A stretch of DNA of 6,385 bases from Thermoprotei archaeon (GCA_003649495.1 QMRZ01000090.1:1-6385); one strand, 5' to 3'. Numbered from the stretch's first letter, positions 1 through 5,787 are shown. Translations and numbers: made by a program. Notes: generated from the letters alone by a model not told the origin.

Positions 1-555
1 CTCTATCACCACTTCATAGCTGCTCCCCTCCCTTATAGTCGAGGAGAGCCCCACTGTGAGCAGCGCTTCCTGAACCTCCTCTGCCCTCTCCCTCCTATCT
101 ACATGCACTACGACGCGGCCGTTCTCAACACGCGCTCCCTCAGCCGCCTCCCTCAGCTCATCTCGAAAGACTTCCTGAGAGAGCGGGAGCACCTTAGGCG
201 CTGGGCACACATCTCCCACCCTAACTTCGTCAGCCCTAACTACAACTACGCGCCCTCCCCTCCTCACGTAGACTGGGTGCTCTGGGGTGACTGTTATTGA
301 GCGCCCATTGGAGAAGGTGAGTCTCACGAAGAAGGAGGGGGCTACGTGCTTGCTCACCCTATCTATAGGCACGGTGAAGACGCGTTTGAAGTCCGTCGTA
401 AAGACCTCTATGCCGAGGTCCCTCACTGGGAGTATGAGACAATCCTTACCCACAATGACCCTCTCCGGGTACTTCCTGAACAACTCCTCGACGAACTCAC
501 CTATCCGCACCCTCCTGCCGCTAGCCAGTAGTAGCCTGGTATCTGGGTGATACGA
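1..555 (-). other. Intein 2 (N-terminal 185 aa, partial) after MEQQ of MCM
   Basis: The host sequence HEAMEQQ, which in MCM proteins normally continues with Thr/Ser-Ile, is followed by sequence foreign to MCM. It begins with Ser1 and matches intein block A: SYHPDTRLLL, then GRRVRIGEF (residues 13-21). Block B is at residues 84-95, GRSITVTPEHPV, with T90 and H93 as the conserved Thr/His pair. A hydrophobic VRADEVRVGDV stretch (107-117) closes the N-terminal splicing half. Residues 124-185 form a further segment, including an amphipathic helix-like EEVQEALLTVGL (159-170) and YEVVIE at the window edge, resembling the end of a LAGLIDADG endonuclease subdomain; no clear LAGLIDADG motif is visible. 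The C-terminal splice junction (expected HN followed by Thr or Ser) is beyond base 1, so splicing competence cannot be judged. Ser at position 1 is less common than Cys but known in active inteins, including some archaeal DNA polymerase inteins. Confidence 0.92.
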
Positions 556-2319
556 CTGCTGCTCCATCGCCTCATGAATGCTCACTCTATCCTTGGGATC
601 CATCTTGTCGAACTCGTCAATGCAGTTGTGAGCGACTATTCCGCCAGCTACAAAGTTATGGAGCCCCGGCACGTATAGGTCATAGACGTAACCCCTGTAG
701 CTGAGCTCCTCGATCGCCATTATCCTAGTCCCTATAACCCTCTCGCCAGGGCTACTCCCCAGCCGCGCTGCTGCCACTCGATCGCCCACTCTCAAGCTTA
801 TAGCCTCAACCCATCTACCCCTCTCGGCATCTAGAAGCAAGTGATCAGGCGTCACCACTAGCCTGCTCCCATCTTCGAGCTCCACCCTCAGCATCTTGCC
901 CTCCCACCACTTTCTCCTGATGAGTGTGGCGAGAGCCTCCTTCAGCACACCTCCCATCGTCCCCAGGACCCTATTGTTACATACGCTAATCTCTACAGGT
1001 ACGCCTCTCGACAGTGCCTTGAAGGCCCTCCGCGGGTCAAAGAGCTCACTTATCTCGACGGGGCCCTCGTCAAGCGTCCACACCTCAGACTCCGGGTGGA
1101 GGCAGGCTACACCCCCATCCGCCAGGACCAGTGCACCAGCCTCCAGGAAGAAGTCGCCCGTAGACTTCTCCCTCACGACCGCTGCTGTGAGACCTGCAGC
1201 TGTGGAGCCCTTACCGCTCGTATACACCCCCCTGGGGGCTATTGAGGCCACGTACCTGAGGAGCTGAGACTTAGCTGTACCGGGGTCGCCTATGAGCAGC
1301 ACATGTATGTCGCCCCTCACACGCACTCCATCTGGATGAACCTTGGGCACTCCGCCGAATAGCAGCGCCGTTATCGCCTTCTTAACCTCCTTATAGCCGT
1401 AGATCGAGGGAGCTATCGAGTTCACGAGCAGCTCTCTGATGTCGGGGCGCCTCGCCAACTCCCGGATCTTCTTCTCATCTTCTGGGGTTATCTCCACGTC
1501 GAGGGCCTCCTTAGATGACACCTCGATGCTATTAGCCTCCAGATAGGTCTGGAAGATGGGGGGCTGGTCCTTCCTAGCCCTCTCCATGACCACCGACAAC
1601 ACGCCTGTCACAACTGCTCGATCACCAGGCCTGACCACGTCCACGAGGTCGTGAGTGGCTATTACCTCGATGGATCGAGGCAGCTGACCTGGCGGCAGTT
1701 CCTCAGGCCTCTCCTGAAGTACGAACTTCTGCCAGTCTATGAACTTAGACCTCTCCAGGACAAGGTCAAACTCATGCTTCTTCCGCCCCTCACTCGCGCA
1801 GCGGGGGCATTGAAGCGGCTTCTCCAGCCCCCTACCCCGCTGGGGGATTCTCACCTCCTCTCCACACTCTCTACACCTGAAGACTGCCTCCACTAGCTGC
1901 TGCTTGACGGGCGAGATCTTGGTCACTATCCCCTCAACCGCTATGAGCCTATTCAGGTGAACCGCCCTTATCCCCCTGATGGGTATTCTGAGGCTCTCGG
2001 GCACATTGCGAATTCGCGCGAAGAACTCCTCCACGCTGGACGCATAGTCTGCATTCTCCACCTTCATCACCTCCTTTATGGCATCGGACGCAGCCCTCAG
2101 CACGAGCTTCGGCTCCTCCACTAGCCTACCCGCCAGCTCAGGATCGAATGTAAGCAGGTCCTCGAAGTCTATCATTAGGGAGGTACTACCTTCTAGCGCC
2201 ATCCTAGCGATACGCTTCCTGTACTTATACTCCCCAAACTGATCCTTAAACGACCTGTAGAACTCCGCGAATCTCTCGGAGATATTTACTCCCTCAACCA
2301 GCGTCCTCTCCAATGACAT
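1..2319 (-). CDS. mcm: Replicative DNA helicase MCM, intein-containing precursor (3' end off window)
   Basis: MCM is the hexameric ATP-driven 3'-5' helicase that unwinds DNA at archaeal replication forks together with GINS and Cdc45/RecJ-like protein. Visible in order: N-terminal domain (residues 1 to about 270) with a four-cysteine zinc motif C149-x2-C152 and C171-x2-C174; AAA+ domain with Walker A GDPGTAKSQ at 344-352; the helix-2 insert region around residues 370-395; LADGGVA at 399-405; then intein 1 (625-1104); Walker B and following helix CIDEFDKM...HEAMEQQ (556-624); then intein 2, which runs off the window. The 773 visible codons contain no stop; 428 of them are host sequence. Sensor 1, the arginine finger and the C-terminal winged helix lie outside. 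I chose ATG at 2319, which overlaps the end of Gins23 by 26 nt; an in-frame TTG at 2313, five bases behind a GGTGA, is an alternative start. Family identity is certain from the motifs; the start is moderately sure. Confidence 0.97.
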   Translation of the reverse strand, partial: MSLERTLVEGVNISERFAEFYRSFKDQFGEYKYRKRIARMALEGSTSLMIDFEDLLTFDPELAGRLVEEPKLVLRAASDAIKEVMKVENADYASSVEEFFARIRNVPESLRIPIRGIRAVHLNRLIAVEGIVTKISPVKQQLVEAVFRCRECGEEVRIPQRGRGLEKPLQCPRCASEGRKKHEFDLVLERSKFIDWQKFVLQERPEELPPGQLPRSIEVIATHDLVDVVRPGDRAVVTGVLSVVMERARKDQPPIFQTYLEANSIEVSSKEALDVEITPEDEKKIRELARRPDIRELLVNSIAPSIYGYKEVKKAITALLFGGVPKVHPDGVRVRGDIHVLLIGDPGTAKSQLLRYVASIAPRGVYTSGKGSTAAGLTAAVVREKSTGDFFLEAGALVLADGGVACLHPESEVWTLDEGPVEISELFDPRRAFKALSRGVPVEISVCNNRVLGTMGGVLKEALATLIRRKWWEGKMLRVELEDGSRLVVTPDHLLLDAERGRWVEAISLRVGDRVAAARLGSSPGERVIGTRIMAIEELSYRGYVYDLYVPGLHNFVAGGIVAHNCIDEFDKMDPKDRVSIHEAMEQQSYHPDTRLLLASGRRVRIGEFVEELFRKYPERVIVGKDCLILPVRDLGIEVFTTDFKRVFTVPIDRVSKHVAPSFFVRLTFSNGRSITVTPEHPVYVRRGGRVVVVRADEVRVGDVCPAPKVLPLSQEVFRDELREAAEGARVENGRVVVHVDRRERAEEVQEALLTVGLSSTIREGSSYEVVIE
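556..624 (-). other. 23-residue MCM extein between the two inteins
   Basis: This short host exon encodes CIDEFDKMDPKD and then RVSIHEAMEQQ. It holds the Walker B aspartate and catalytic glutamate (D3 and E4 of the segment) and the conserved helix that follows. Its first Cys is both the +1 nucleophile for intein 1 and a normal MCM residue. Its last Gln is the -1 residue for intein 2. It reads through in the same frame as both inteins. Confidence 0.95.
625..1104 (-). other. Intein 1: mini-intein (160 aa) inside the MCM Walker B motif
   Basis: A protein-splicing element that excises itself from the MCM precursor. It starts with Cys1 (CLHPESEVWT, block A) directly after host LADGGVA. Block B is at residues 80-90 with the T85-P-D-H88 signature. 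The C-terminal blocks F and G span residues 139-160: VYDLYVPGLHNF, then IVAHN ending in His159-Asn160. The next residue is the host Cys of CIDEFDKM, the +1 nucleophile. All class 1 splicing residues are therefore present. Between the two splicing halves (about residues 111-126) there is only a short linker with no LAGLIDADG motif, so there is no homing endonuclease and the element is probably no longer mobile. Removing it restores LADGGVACIDEFDKM, the normal MCM Walker B. Boundaries are exact to the codon given this logic. By eye the base composition does not differ from the host gene. Confidence 0.95.
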
Positions 2320-2860
2320 CACCCCTTTCCACAAATTCTATCATCGACTCGTACCATCCCCTCACGATCTCGCACAGCCTCACGTACAGCACACGCTCCT
2401 CCCACGTCATCCTCTCCATGAACTCCCTATCGGGCTCAGGGTTCGCCATGACAGACCTAACGATCTTCTGGAGTCGCAGCTTGATGATGTCTATGAGGGC
2501 CGCCTTAGCTAGGCTCACTCTACGGCTCCCCGGCTCCCTCCTCTCGAGGGATGCGAGCATGAGCCTAGCCTTCAGATAAAAGTACTCATCCATCTTCTGT
2601 AGTGTCTGCATATCCCTGCTCTCTATCCACCGCACCTTGTTGAGCTCCTGTAAGCTGTAGAGGCGCTCCTCGTCGACGGCTAGCACCCCTTTCCTTATCA
2701 AGGGGAGCGCCTCCCTGAGGGATAGCTCGAGCTTAGCGCCTTTCTTCAGCGTTAGCTCTCCTACCCTGCCTGGCAGCACCGTCTTTACATCCTCAAGCAC
2801 AGTGACAGGTAGCGTGGCGTCAGCGACGATGACGGTTCTCGCCAGCTCCATCGCTACCAT
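2294..2860 (-). CDS. gins23: GINS subunit Gins23 (Psf2/Psf3-like)
   Basis: A 188-residue replication-fork subunit. Archaeal GINS (Gins23 with Gins51) binds MCM and a RecJ/Cdc45-type protein to form the active helicase and also contacts primase. Residues about 7-65 form a small beta-rich B domain, with VIVADATLPV, the LPGRVGELTLKKG turn and an acidic-basic LSLREALPLIRKGV stretch. Residues about 66-180 are almost entirely helical (A domain). This B-then-A order is the Psf2/Psf3 or Gins23 arrangement; Gins51 has A before B. Position directly upstream of mcm, with a 26-nt overlap, matches the Gins23-mcm pair known from Sulfolobus and supports the call more strongly than the sequence alone. An ATG at 2851 (Met4) is a second possible start; the first ATG has a weak AGGA upstream. 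Confidence 0.85.
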   Translation of the reverse strand: MVAMELARTVIVADATLPVTVLEDVKTVLPGRVGELTLKKGAKLELSLREALPLIRKGVLAVDEERLYSLQELNKVRWIESRDMQTLQKMDEYFYLKARLMLASLERREPGSRRVSLAKAALIDIIKLRLQKIVRSVMANPEPDREFMERMTWEERVLYVRLCEIVRGWYESMIEFVERGDVIGEDAG

Positions 2861-2951
2861 ACCATTTTCCTATGATGCTCCCGGGTGGAGAGAAAAACGG
2901 TTTCCGGATAGAATATGACGAAAGTATTCTCAGCGTGATACGCCGTCCTCT
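2861..2951 (-). promoter_or_regulatory. S28e-Gins23 intergenic spacer, possible weak terminator and promoter
   Basis: This 91-base gap separates the ribosomal pair from the replication pair on the minus strand. It contains a run of five T (2893-2897) in a CCGTTTTTCTCTCC context that could end some S28e transcripts, and an AT-rich CATATTCTATC (about 2906-2916) about 50 bases before the Gins23 ATG that could be a poor TATA element. Neither is strong. It is unclear whether Gins23-mcm has its own promoter or is read through from L7Ae. Confidence 0.3.
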
Positions 2952-3197
2952 TTACTTAGCGGTGATCTTCCTAGCTTCCCTCTCCGTCTCTCTGAGCATT
3001 ACTATATCGCCTAGCCTAACTGGACCCTTTACGTTACGCGTCAGCACTCTACCCCTATCGGGCCCTTCAAGTACCCTGACTCTCACTTGAGTCACTTCCC
3101 CTGTCACGCCAGTCCTCCCTACTATCTGTATGACTTCAGCTGGTGTTGCATCACTCCACTTATCCGCTGGCTGGTCCCACCTCTGCCTAGAGCTCAT
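2952..3197 (-). CDS. rps28e: 30S ribosomal protein S28e
   Basis: A small ribosomal subunit protein near the mRNA exit/decoding platform, found in archaea and eukaryotes. The 81-residue product carries the hallmark core PAEVIQIVGRTGVTGEVTQV, then VRVLEGPDRGR, RNVKGPVRLGDI and the near-invariant C-terminal LRETEREARK. Length fits the family (about 70-85 residues). I chose ATG at 3197 because GGAGAGG lies nine bases upstream (3207-3213). An in-frame GTG at 3215 would add six residues (with a closely placed GGTGG) and cannot be excluded. The gene follows L7Ae by a short gap, a common archaeal pairing. The N-terminal 20 residues are polar and variable, as is usual. Confidence 0.96.
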   Translation of the reverse strand: MSSRQRWDQPADKWSDATPAEVIQIVGRTGVTGEVTQVRVRVLEGPDRGRVLTRNVKGPVRLGDIVMLRETEREARKITAK

Positions 3198-3206
3198 CGC
3201 TAGAAG

Positions 3207-3213
3207 CCTCTCC
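3207..3213 (-). promoter_or_regulatory. Ribosome binding site for S28e
   Basis: GGAGAGG on the minus strand lies nine bases before ATG 3197, which favours this start over the GTG at 3215 that overlaps the site. Confidence 0.5.
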
Positions 3214-3233
3214 ACGCCACCTTATAAGCGCGT

Positions 3234-3629
3234 CTACTTCCCAACCCCAGCCTTAGCCTTGATCTCGTTAACCTCCTTGACTATCTCCTCTACGAGCTGC
3301 GCTGCCTCGCCTGGCTCGATGATGCAGGCGGATGCAGCTGATACCTCGAGACCACACGCCTTGCCTAGCCTAGCCTTTGATGGCACGTAGACGTACGGTA
3401 TTCCTTTCTCCTCACAAAGTAGCGGCAGATGTGCCACTATCTCTGGCGGATCGACGTCCTCAGCTATAAGCACAAGCTTAGCTAGGCCCCTCTCCACAGC
3501 CTTCGTTGTCTCGTTGGTCCCCTTCTTGATCTTCCCAGTCTCCTTGGCCCTGCTTATCGCCTCATACGCCTTCTCGGCCAGCTCCTCAGGGACTATGAAC
3601 CGGACATAAAACGGCTTCTCACCCGACAT
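3234..3629 (-). CDS. rpl7ae: Ribosomal / box C/D and K-turn RNA-binding protein L7Ae
   Basis: L7Ae binds kink-turn RNA. In archaea it is a component of the 50S subunit, of box C/D and H/ACA guide RNPs and of RNase P. Signature regions are visible: KKGTNETTKAVERG (the RNA-binding loop and helix contacting the kink-turn), LAKLVLIAEDVDPPEIVAHLP, LCEEKGIPYVYVPSK and LGKACGLEVSAASACI. Starting at ATG 3629 gives 131 residues, about the usual family length. This start has a strong GAGGGGTGA five bases upstream (3635-3643). The longer reading from GTG 3638 would begin inside that ribosome binding site and is less likely. It is the first gene of the leftward cluster and sits about 50 bases downstream of a good TATA box. 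In some archaea L7Ae represses its own mRNA by binding a leader kink-turn; the roughly 25-nt leader here shows no obvious one. Confidence 0.97.
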   Translation of the reverse strand: MSGEKPFYVRFIVPEELAEKAYEAISRAKETGKIKKGTNETTKAVERGLAKLVLIAEDVDPPEIVAHLPLLCEEKGIPYVYVPSKARLGKACGLEVSAASACIIEPGEAAQLVEEIVKEVNEIKAKAGVGK

Positions 3630-3634
3630 GTCGC

Positions 3635-3643
3635 TCACCCCTC
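3635..3643 (-). promoter_or_regulatory. Ribosome binding site deciding the L7Ae start
   Basis: GAGGGGTGA on the minus strand lies five bases before ATG 3629. It overlaps the upstream in-frame GTG (3638), which argues for the ATG as the true start. Confidence 0.7.
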
Positions 3644-3675
3644 ATCGCTCATCCTCTCGGAGAGCCCTGCATCCC

Positions 3676-3684
3676 TATATAAAG
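3676..3684 (-). promoter_or_regulatory. TATA box for the L7Ae-S28e (leftward) transcript
   Basis: On the minus strand the sequence reads CTTTATATA, a close match to the archaeal TATA consensus, preceded by an A-rich TAAATC that could serve as the BRE. Its centre is about 51 bases from the L7Ae ATG. A start site 26 bases downstream would fall near 3654, leaving a leader of about 25 bases that contains the GAGGGGTGA ribosome binding site. Confidence 0.65.
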
Positions 3685-3703
3685 ATTTATCAGCGGAGGC
3701 AAG

Positions 3704-3711
3704 CTTTAAAG
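3704..3711 (+). promoter_or_regulatory. TATA box for the L24e-aIF5B (rightward) transcript
   Basis: CTTTAAAG is preceded by purine-rich GAGGCAAG, a reasonable BRE. A start site about 26 bases on would be near 3733, just before the GAGGTGG ribosome binding site of L24e, giving a leader of about 14 bases. The alternative is the neighbouring TATATAAA (3676-3683) read on the plus strand, which lacks a purine-rich BRE and would give a leader of about 42 bases. Confidence 0.5.
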
Positions 3712-3733
3712 TGAGGCAAGTAGCCAGACGTGA

Positions 3734-3740
3734 GAGGTGG
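3734..3740 (+). promoter_or_regulatory. Ribosome binding site deciding the L24e start
   Basis: GAGGTGG lies seven bases before ATG 3748 and complements the 3' end of archaeal 16S rRNA. It falls after the upstream GTG at 3730, so the shorter 70-residue L24e is preferred. Confidence 0.7.
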
Positions 3741-3747
3741 CGGCTGT

Positions 3748-3960
3748 ATGGTTAGGGTCTACAGGTGCAGCTTCTGTGGATCGGTAATTCAGCCTGGCAC
3801 AGGGATGTGGTACGTGAGGAATGATGGTACAGTGCTCAGGTTCTGCTCCAGTAAGTGCTTCAAGAATGCGCTGAAGCTGGGCCGTGACCCAACTAAGCTC
3901 AAGTGGACAGCATTTTATGGCAGGAAGGAAAAGGTGATTAGCAGAGGCCGGAGGAGATGA
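3748..3960 (+). CDS. rpl24e: 50S ribosomal protein L24e (zinc-binding)
   Basis: A 70-residue large-subunit protein of archaea and eukaryotes. It has the TRASH-like zinc finger: C-x2-C in RCSFCGSVI near the N terminus and FCSSKC after about 25 residues, then a basic tail (RDPTKLKWTAFYGRK, ending in RGRRR) for rRNA binding. I chose ATG 3748 because GAGGTGG at 3734-3740 lies seven bases upstream and because family members begin M-x-R-x-Y/x-C. A GTG at 3730 would start inside or before that site. Its stop overlaps the start of aIF5B by four bases (ATGA), indicating translational coupling. In many crenarchaea L24e sits next to nucleoside diphosphate kinase and infB; the kinase is absent here. Confidence 0.96.
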   Translation: MVRVYRCSFCGSVIQPGTGMWYVRNDGTVLRFCSSKCFKNALKLGRDPTKLKWTAFYGRKEKVISRGRRR

Positions 3961-5744
3961 GCTACTTCATAAGGTCGCCGATACTCGTGGTACTGGGCCA
4001 CGTAGATGTCGGCAAGACAACACTACTTGACAAGATAAGGGGTACTGCAGTCGCGCGTAAGGAGCCGGGCACGATGACACAGCACATTGGAGCCTCCTTC
4101 CTACCCTGGAGGGCTCTCGAAGAGATGTGTAGGCCACTGATCAAGGCCCTGCGGGCAGATATAAAAATACCAGGGTTCCTAGTGATAGATACGCCTGGCC
4201 ACGAGGCCTTCTCAAACCTCAGGAGCCGGGGTGGGAGCATCGCCGATTTAGCCATACTCGTCGTGGATGTTAATAGAGGCTTTGAGCGCCAGACTTATGA
4301 GGCCATAGAGATATTAAAGGCGAGGCGTACCCCCTTCGTCGTAGCTGCTAATAAGATTGACAGAATACCGGGCTGGAGGTCGAAGCCAGGCGCTCCCTTC
4401 ATACACAACCTAGCCGAGCAGGACCCTGAGGTACAGGCTAGGCTAGAGGAGCTGCTAGCATCGATAATAGTTGAGCTGAACAAGGAGGGCTTCATGGCTG
4501 ACAGGTACGATAGGATCCGGGACTTCGCCAGAACGGTTGCCATAGTCCCGATAAGCGCGCTCACGGGCGAGGGGATTCCCGACCTCATGCTGGTGTTGGC
4601 TGGCCTAGCTCAGAGGTACCTGATTAAGCGGCTTAAGGCTAAGGTGGGGCCAGCGCGCGGCGTTGTGCTCGAGGTGAGGGAGATGGTGGGGCTTGGCACC
4701 ACTGTGGCGGCTATAATTTATGACGGCGTCCTGAGGAAGGGGGACACGATAGTCGTTGGAGGACTCGAGAAGCCAATCGTAACCAGAGTCAAGGCACTCC
4801 TCATGCCTAAGCCCCTCGATGAGATGAGGTCCCCCGAGGACAGGTTTATGCATGTAGATGAGGTTAAGGCTGCTGCAGGAGTCCTGGTAGTAGCTCAGGA
4901 CCTTGAGGGAGCGGTGGCGGGTGCCCCGCTTGTAGCCTCGGCTGGCGAGGAAGAGTTGGGGAAGCTGACTAGAGAAGTGCAGGAAGAGGTCGAATCAGTT
5001 AGGATAGCGCGTGACGTGTGCGGTGTCGTGGTTAAGGCCGACACCCTGGGCACCCTCGAGGCATTGGTGAGCTATCTCCGCAGGCATGGAGTGCCCGTGA
5101 GGTACGCCGACATAGGACCCGTGGTTAAGCGGGATGTCGTGGAGGCCATGTTGGTCAAGAATGTGGATCGGCTACGGGCTGCTATCCTAGCCTTCAATGT
5201 GAGGGTGACGGAGGAGGCGGAAGTTGAGGCGAAAATGAATGGAGTAAGGATCTTCAGGAGTAGCATAATCTACAAGCTAGTTGAGGACTACGTGGATTGG
5301 TATAGGCGCGAGAGGGAGGCAGAGAGAGCTAGGAAGCTCAGCAAACTCGTGCTCCCCGGCAAGATAAAGGTGCTGCCGGGCTACGTGTTCAGGAGGAGTG
5401 CTCCAGCCATAGTCGGCGTGGAGGTGCTAGCTGGAAGGATAAGGAAGGGGTACCCCCTCATCACCAGGAAGGGGAAGAGGATAGGAGAGATAATGCAGAT
5501 ACAGGAGCACAAGAAGCCGCTTGAGGAGGCTGTGAAGGGCCAGGCAGTCGCCATATCCATCAGAGGCAGGGTAATCATAGGCAGGCAGGTTAAGGAGGGG
5601 GATGTGCTATATGTCGACGTCCCCCTCGAGCACATCACCATCCTGCTAGAGGAGTTCGCAGACCAGCTCTCTGAGGAGGAGGTGGAGATTCTCAAGAGAA
5701 TTAGGCTACTCAGAATGGGGCTAGCGGAGGAGCTCCCGCCCTGA
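3957..5744 (+). CDS. infB: Translation initiation factor aIF5B (IF2-like GTPase)
   Basis: This ribosome-dependent GTPase promotes subunit joining and positions initiator tRNA. The 595-residue product is full length for an archaeal aIF5B. G domain, residues 1 to about 220: G1 GHVDVGKT 14-21; switch I with TQHIGA and T41; G3 DTPGHE 78-83 with the catalytic His82; G4 NKID 132-135; G5-like SALTGEG near 200. Domain II starts near 230 (GPARGVVLEVREMVGLGTT). Domain III runs about 345-455 (VVVKADTLGTLEALVSYL). A charged linker helix precedes domain IV, about 464 to the end (LPGYVFRRSAPAIVGVEV, then GEIMQIQEHKK), which in the family contacts the tRNA acceptor end. There is no intein, although IF2 genes of some archaea carry one. 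The start overlaps L24e with GGAGG immediately upstream. No break or missing motif is seen. Confidence 0.98.
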   Translation: MSYFIRSPILVVLGHVDVGKTTLLDKIRGTAVARKEPGTMTQHIGASFLPWRALEEMCRPLIKALRADIKIPGFLVIDTPGHEAFSNLRSRGGSIADLAILVVDVNRGFERQTYEAIEILKARRTPFVVAANKIDRIPGWRSKPGAPFIHNLAEQDPEVQARLEELLASIIVELNKEGFMADRYDRIRDFARTVAIVPISALTGEGIPDLMLVLAGLAQRYLIKRLKAKVGPARGVVLEVREMVGLGTTVAAIIYDGVLRKGDTIVVGGLEKPIVTRVKALLMPKPLDEMRSPEDRFMHVDEVKAAAGVLVVAQDLEGAVAGAPLVASAGEEELGKLTREVQEEVESVRIARDVCGVVVKADTLGTLEALVSYLRRHGVPVRYADIGPVVKRDVVEAMLVKNVDRLRAAILAFNVRVTEEAEVEAKMNGVRIFRSSIIYKLVEDYVDWYRREREAERARKLSKLVLPGKIKVLPGYVFRRSAPAIVGVEVLAGRIRKGYPLITRKGKRIGEIMQIQEHKKPLEEAVKGQAVAISIRGRVIIGRQVKEGDVLYVDVPLEHITILLEEFADQLSEEEVEILKRIRLLRMGLAEELPP

Positions 5745-5748
5745 TGAG

Positions 5749-5763
5749 GAAAAAGCTTCTTAA
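5749..5763 (+). promoter_or_regulatory. Possible internal promoter for a leaderless S6e transcript
   Basis: In the 43-base gap between aIF5B and S6e, a purine run GAAAAAG (5749-5755) is followed by CTTCTTAAA, together resembling BRE plus TATA. The TATA-like part is centred 26-29 bases before ATG 5788, so transcription would begin at or very near the start codon. The S6e ATG has only a weak ribosome binding site, consistent with leaderless initiation, but the gene may simply be read from the aIF5B transcript. Confidence 0.4.
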
Positions 5764-5787
5764 ACAAAGCTTGCCAGGATAGCTACG

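Noticed and set aside
625..1104. Possibility that the insertion in mcm is an RNA intron or a frameshifted separate gene
   Set aside because: The insert stays in frame, has no stops and carries intein blocks A, B, F and G with exact Cys and His-Asn/Cys borders, so it is a protein-level insertion.
896..1267. 123-residue plus-strand reading frame opposite the MCM/intein 1 region
   Set aside because: It is the shadow of the mcm frame, low in complexity (Ser/Thr/Pro/Leu-rich), and matches no family I recognise; the minus strand carries clear MCM and intein motifs throughout.
3234..3638. Longer L7Ae starting from GTG 3638
   Set aside because: That start overlaps the strong GAGGGGTGA site, which is ideally placed for ATG 3629.
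3654..3690. Search for a kink-turn in the L7Ae leader for autoregulation
   Set aside because: The likely leader of about 25 bases shows no C/D-like UGAUGA plus CUGA pairing that would form one.
3957..5744. Intein in aIF5B
   Set aside because: IF2 genes of some archaea hold one, but this product has normal length and continuous G motifs from G1 to G5.
5381..5767. 128-residue minus-strand frame opposite the end of aIF5B
   Set aside because: Ser-rich antisense of a well-conserved aIF5B domain IV; no ribosome binding site or family resemblance.
5753..5772. Repeated AAGCTT words in the aIF5B-S6e gap
   Set aside because: Two six-base palindromes in an AT-rich stretch are compatible with chance; no longer repeat or hairpin with a good stem follows from them.
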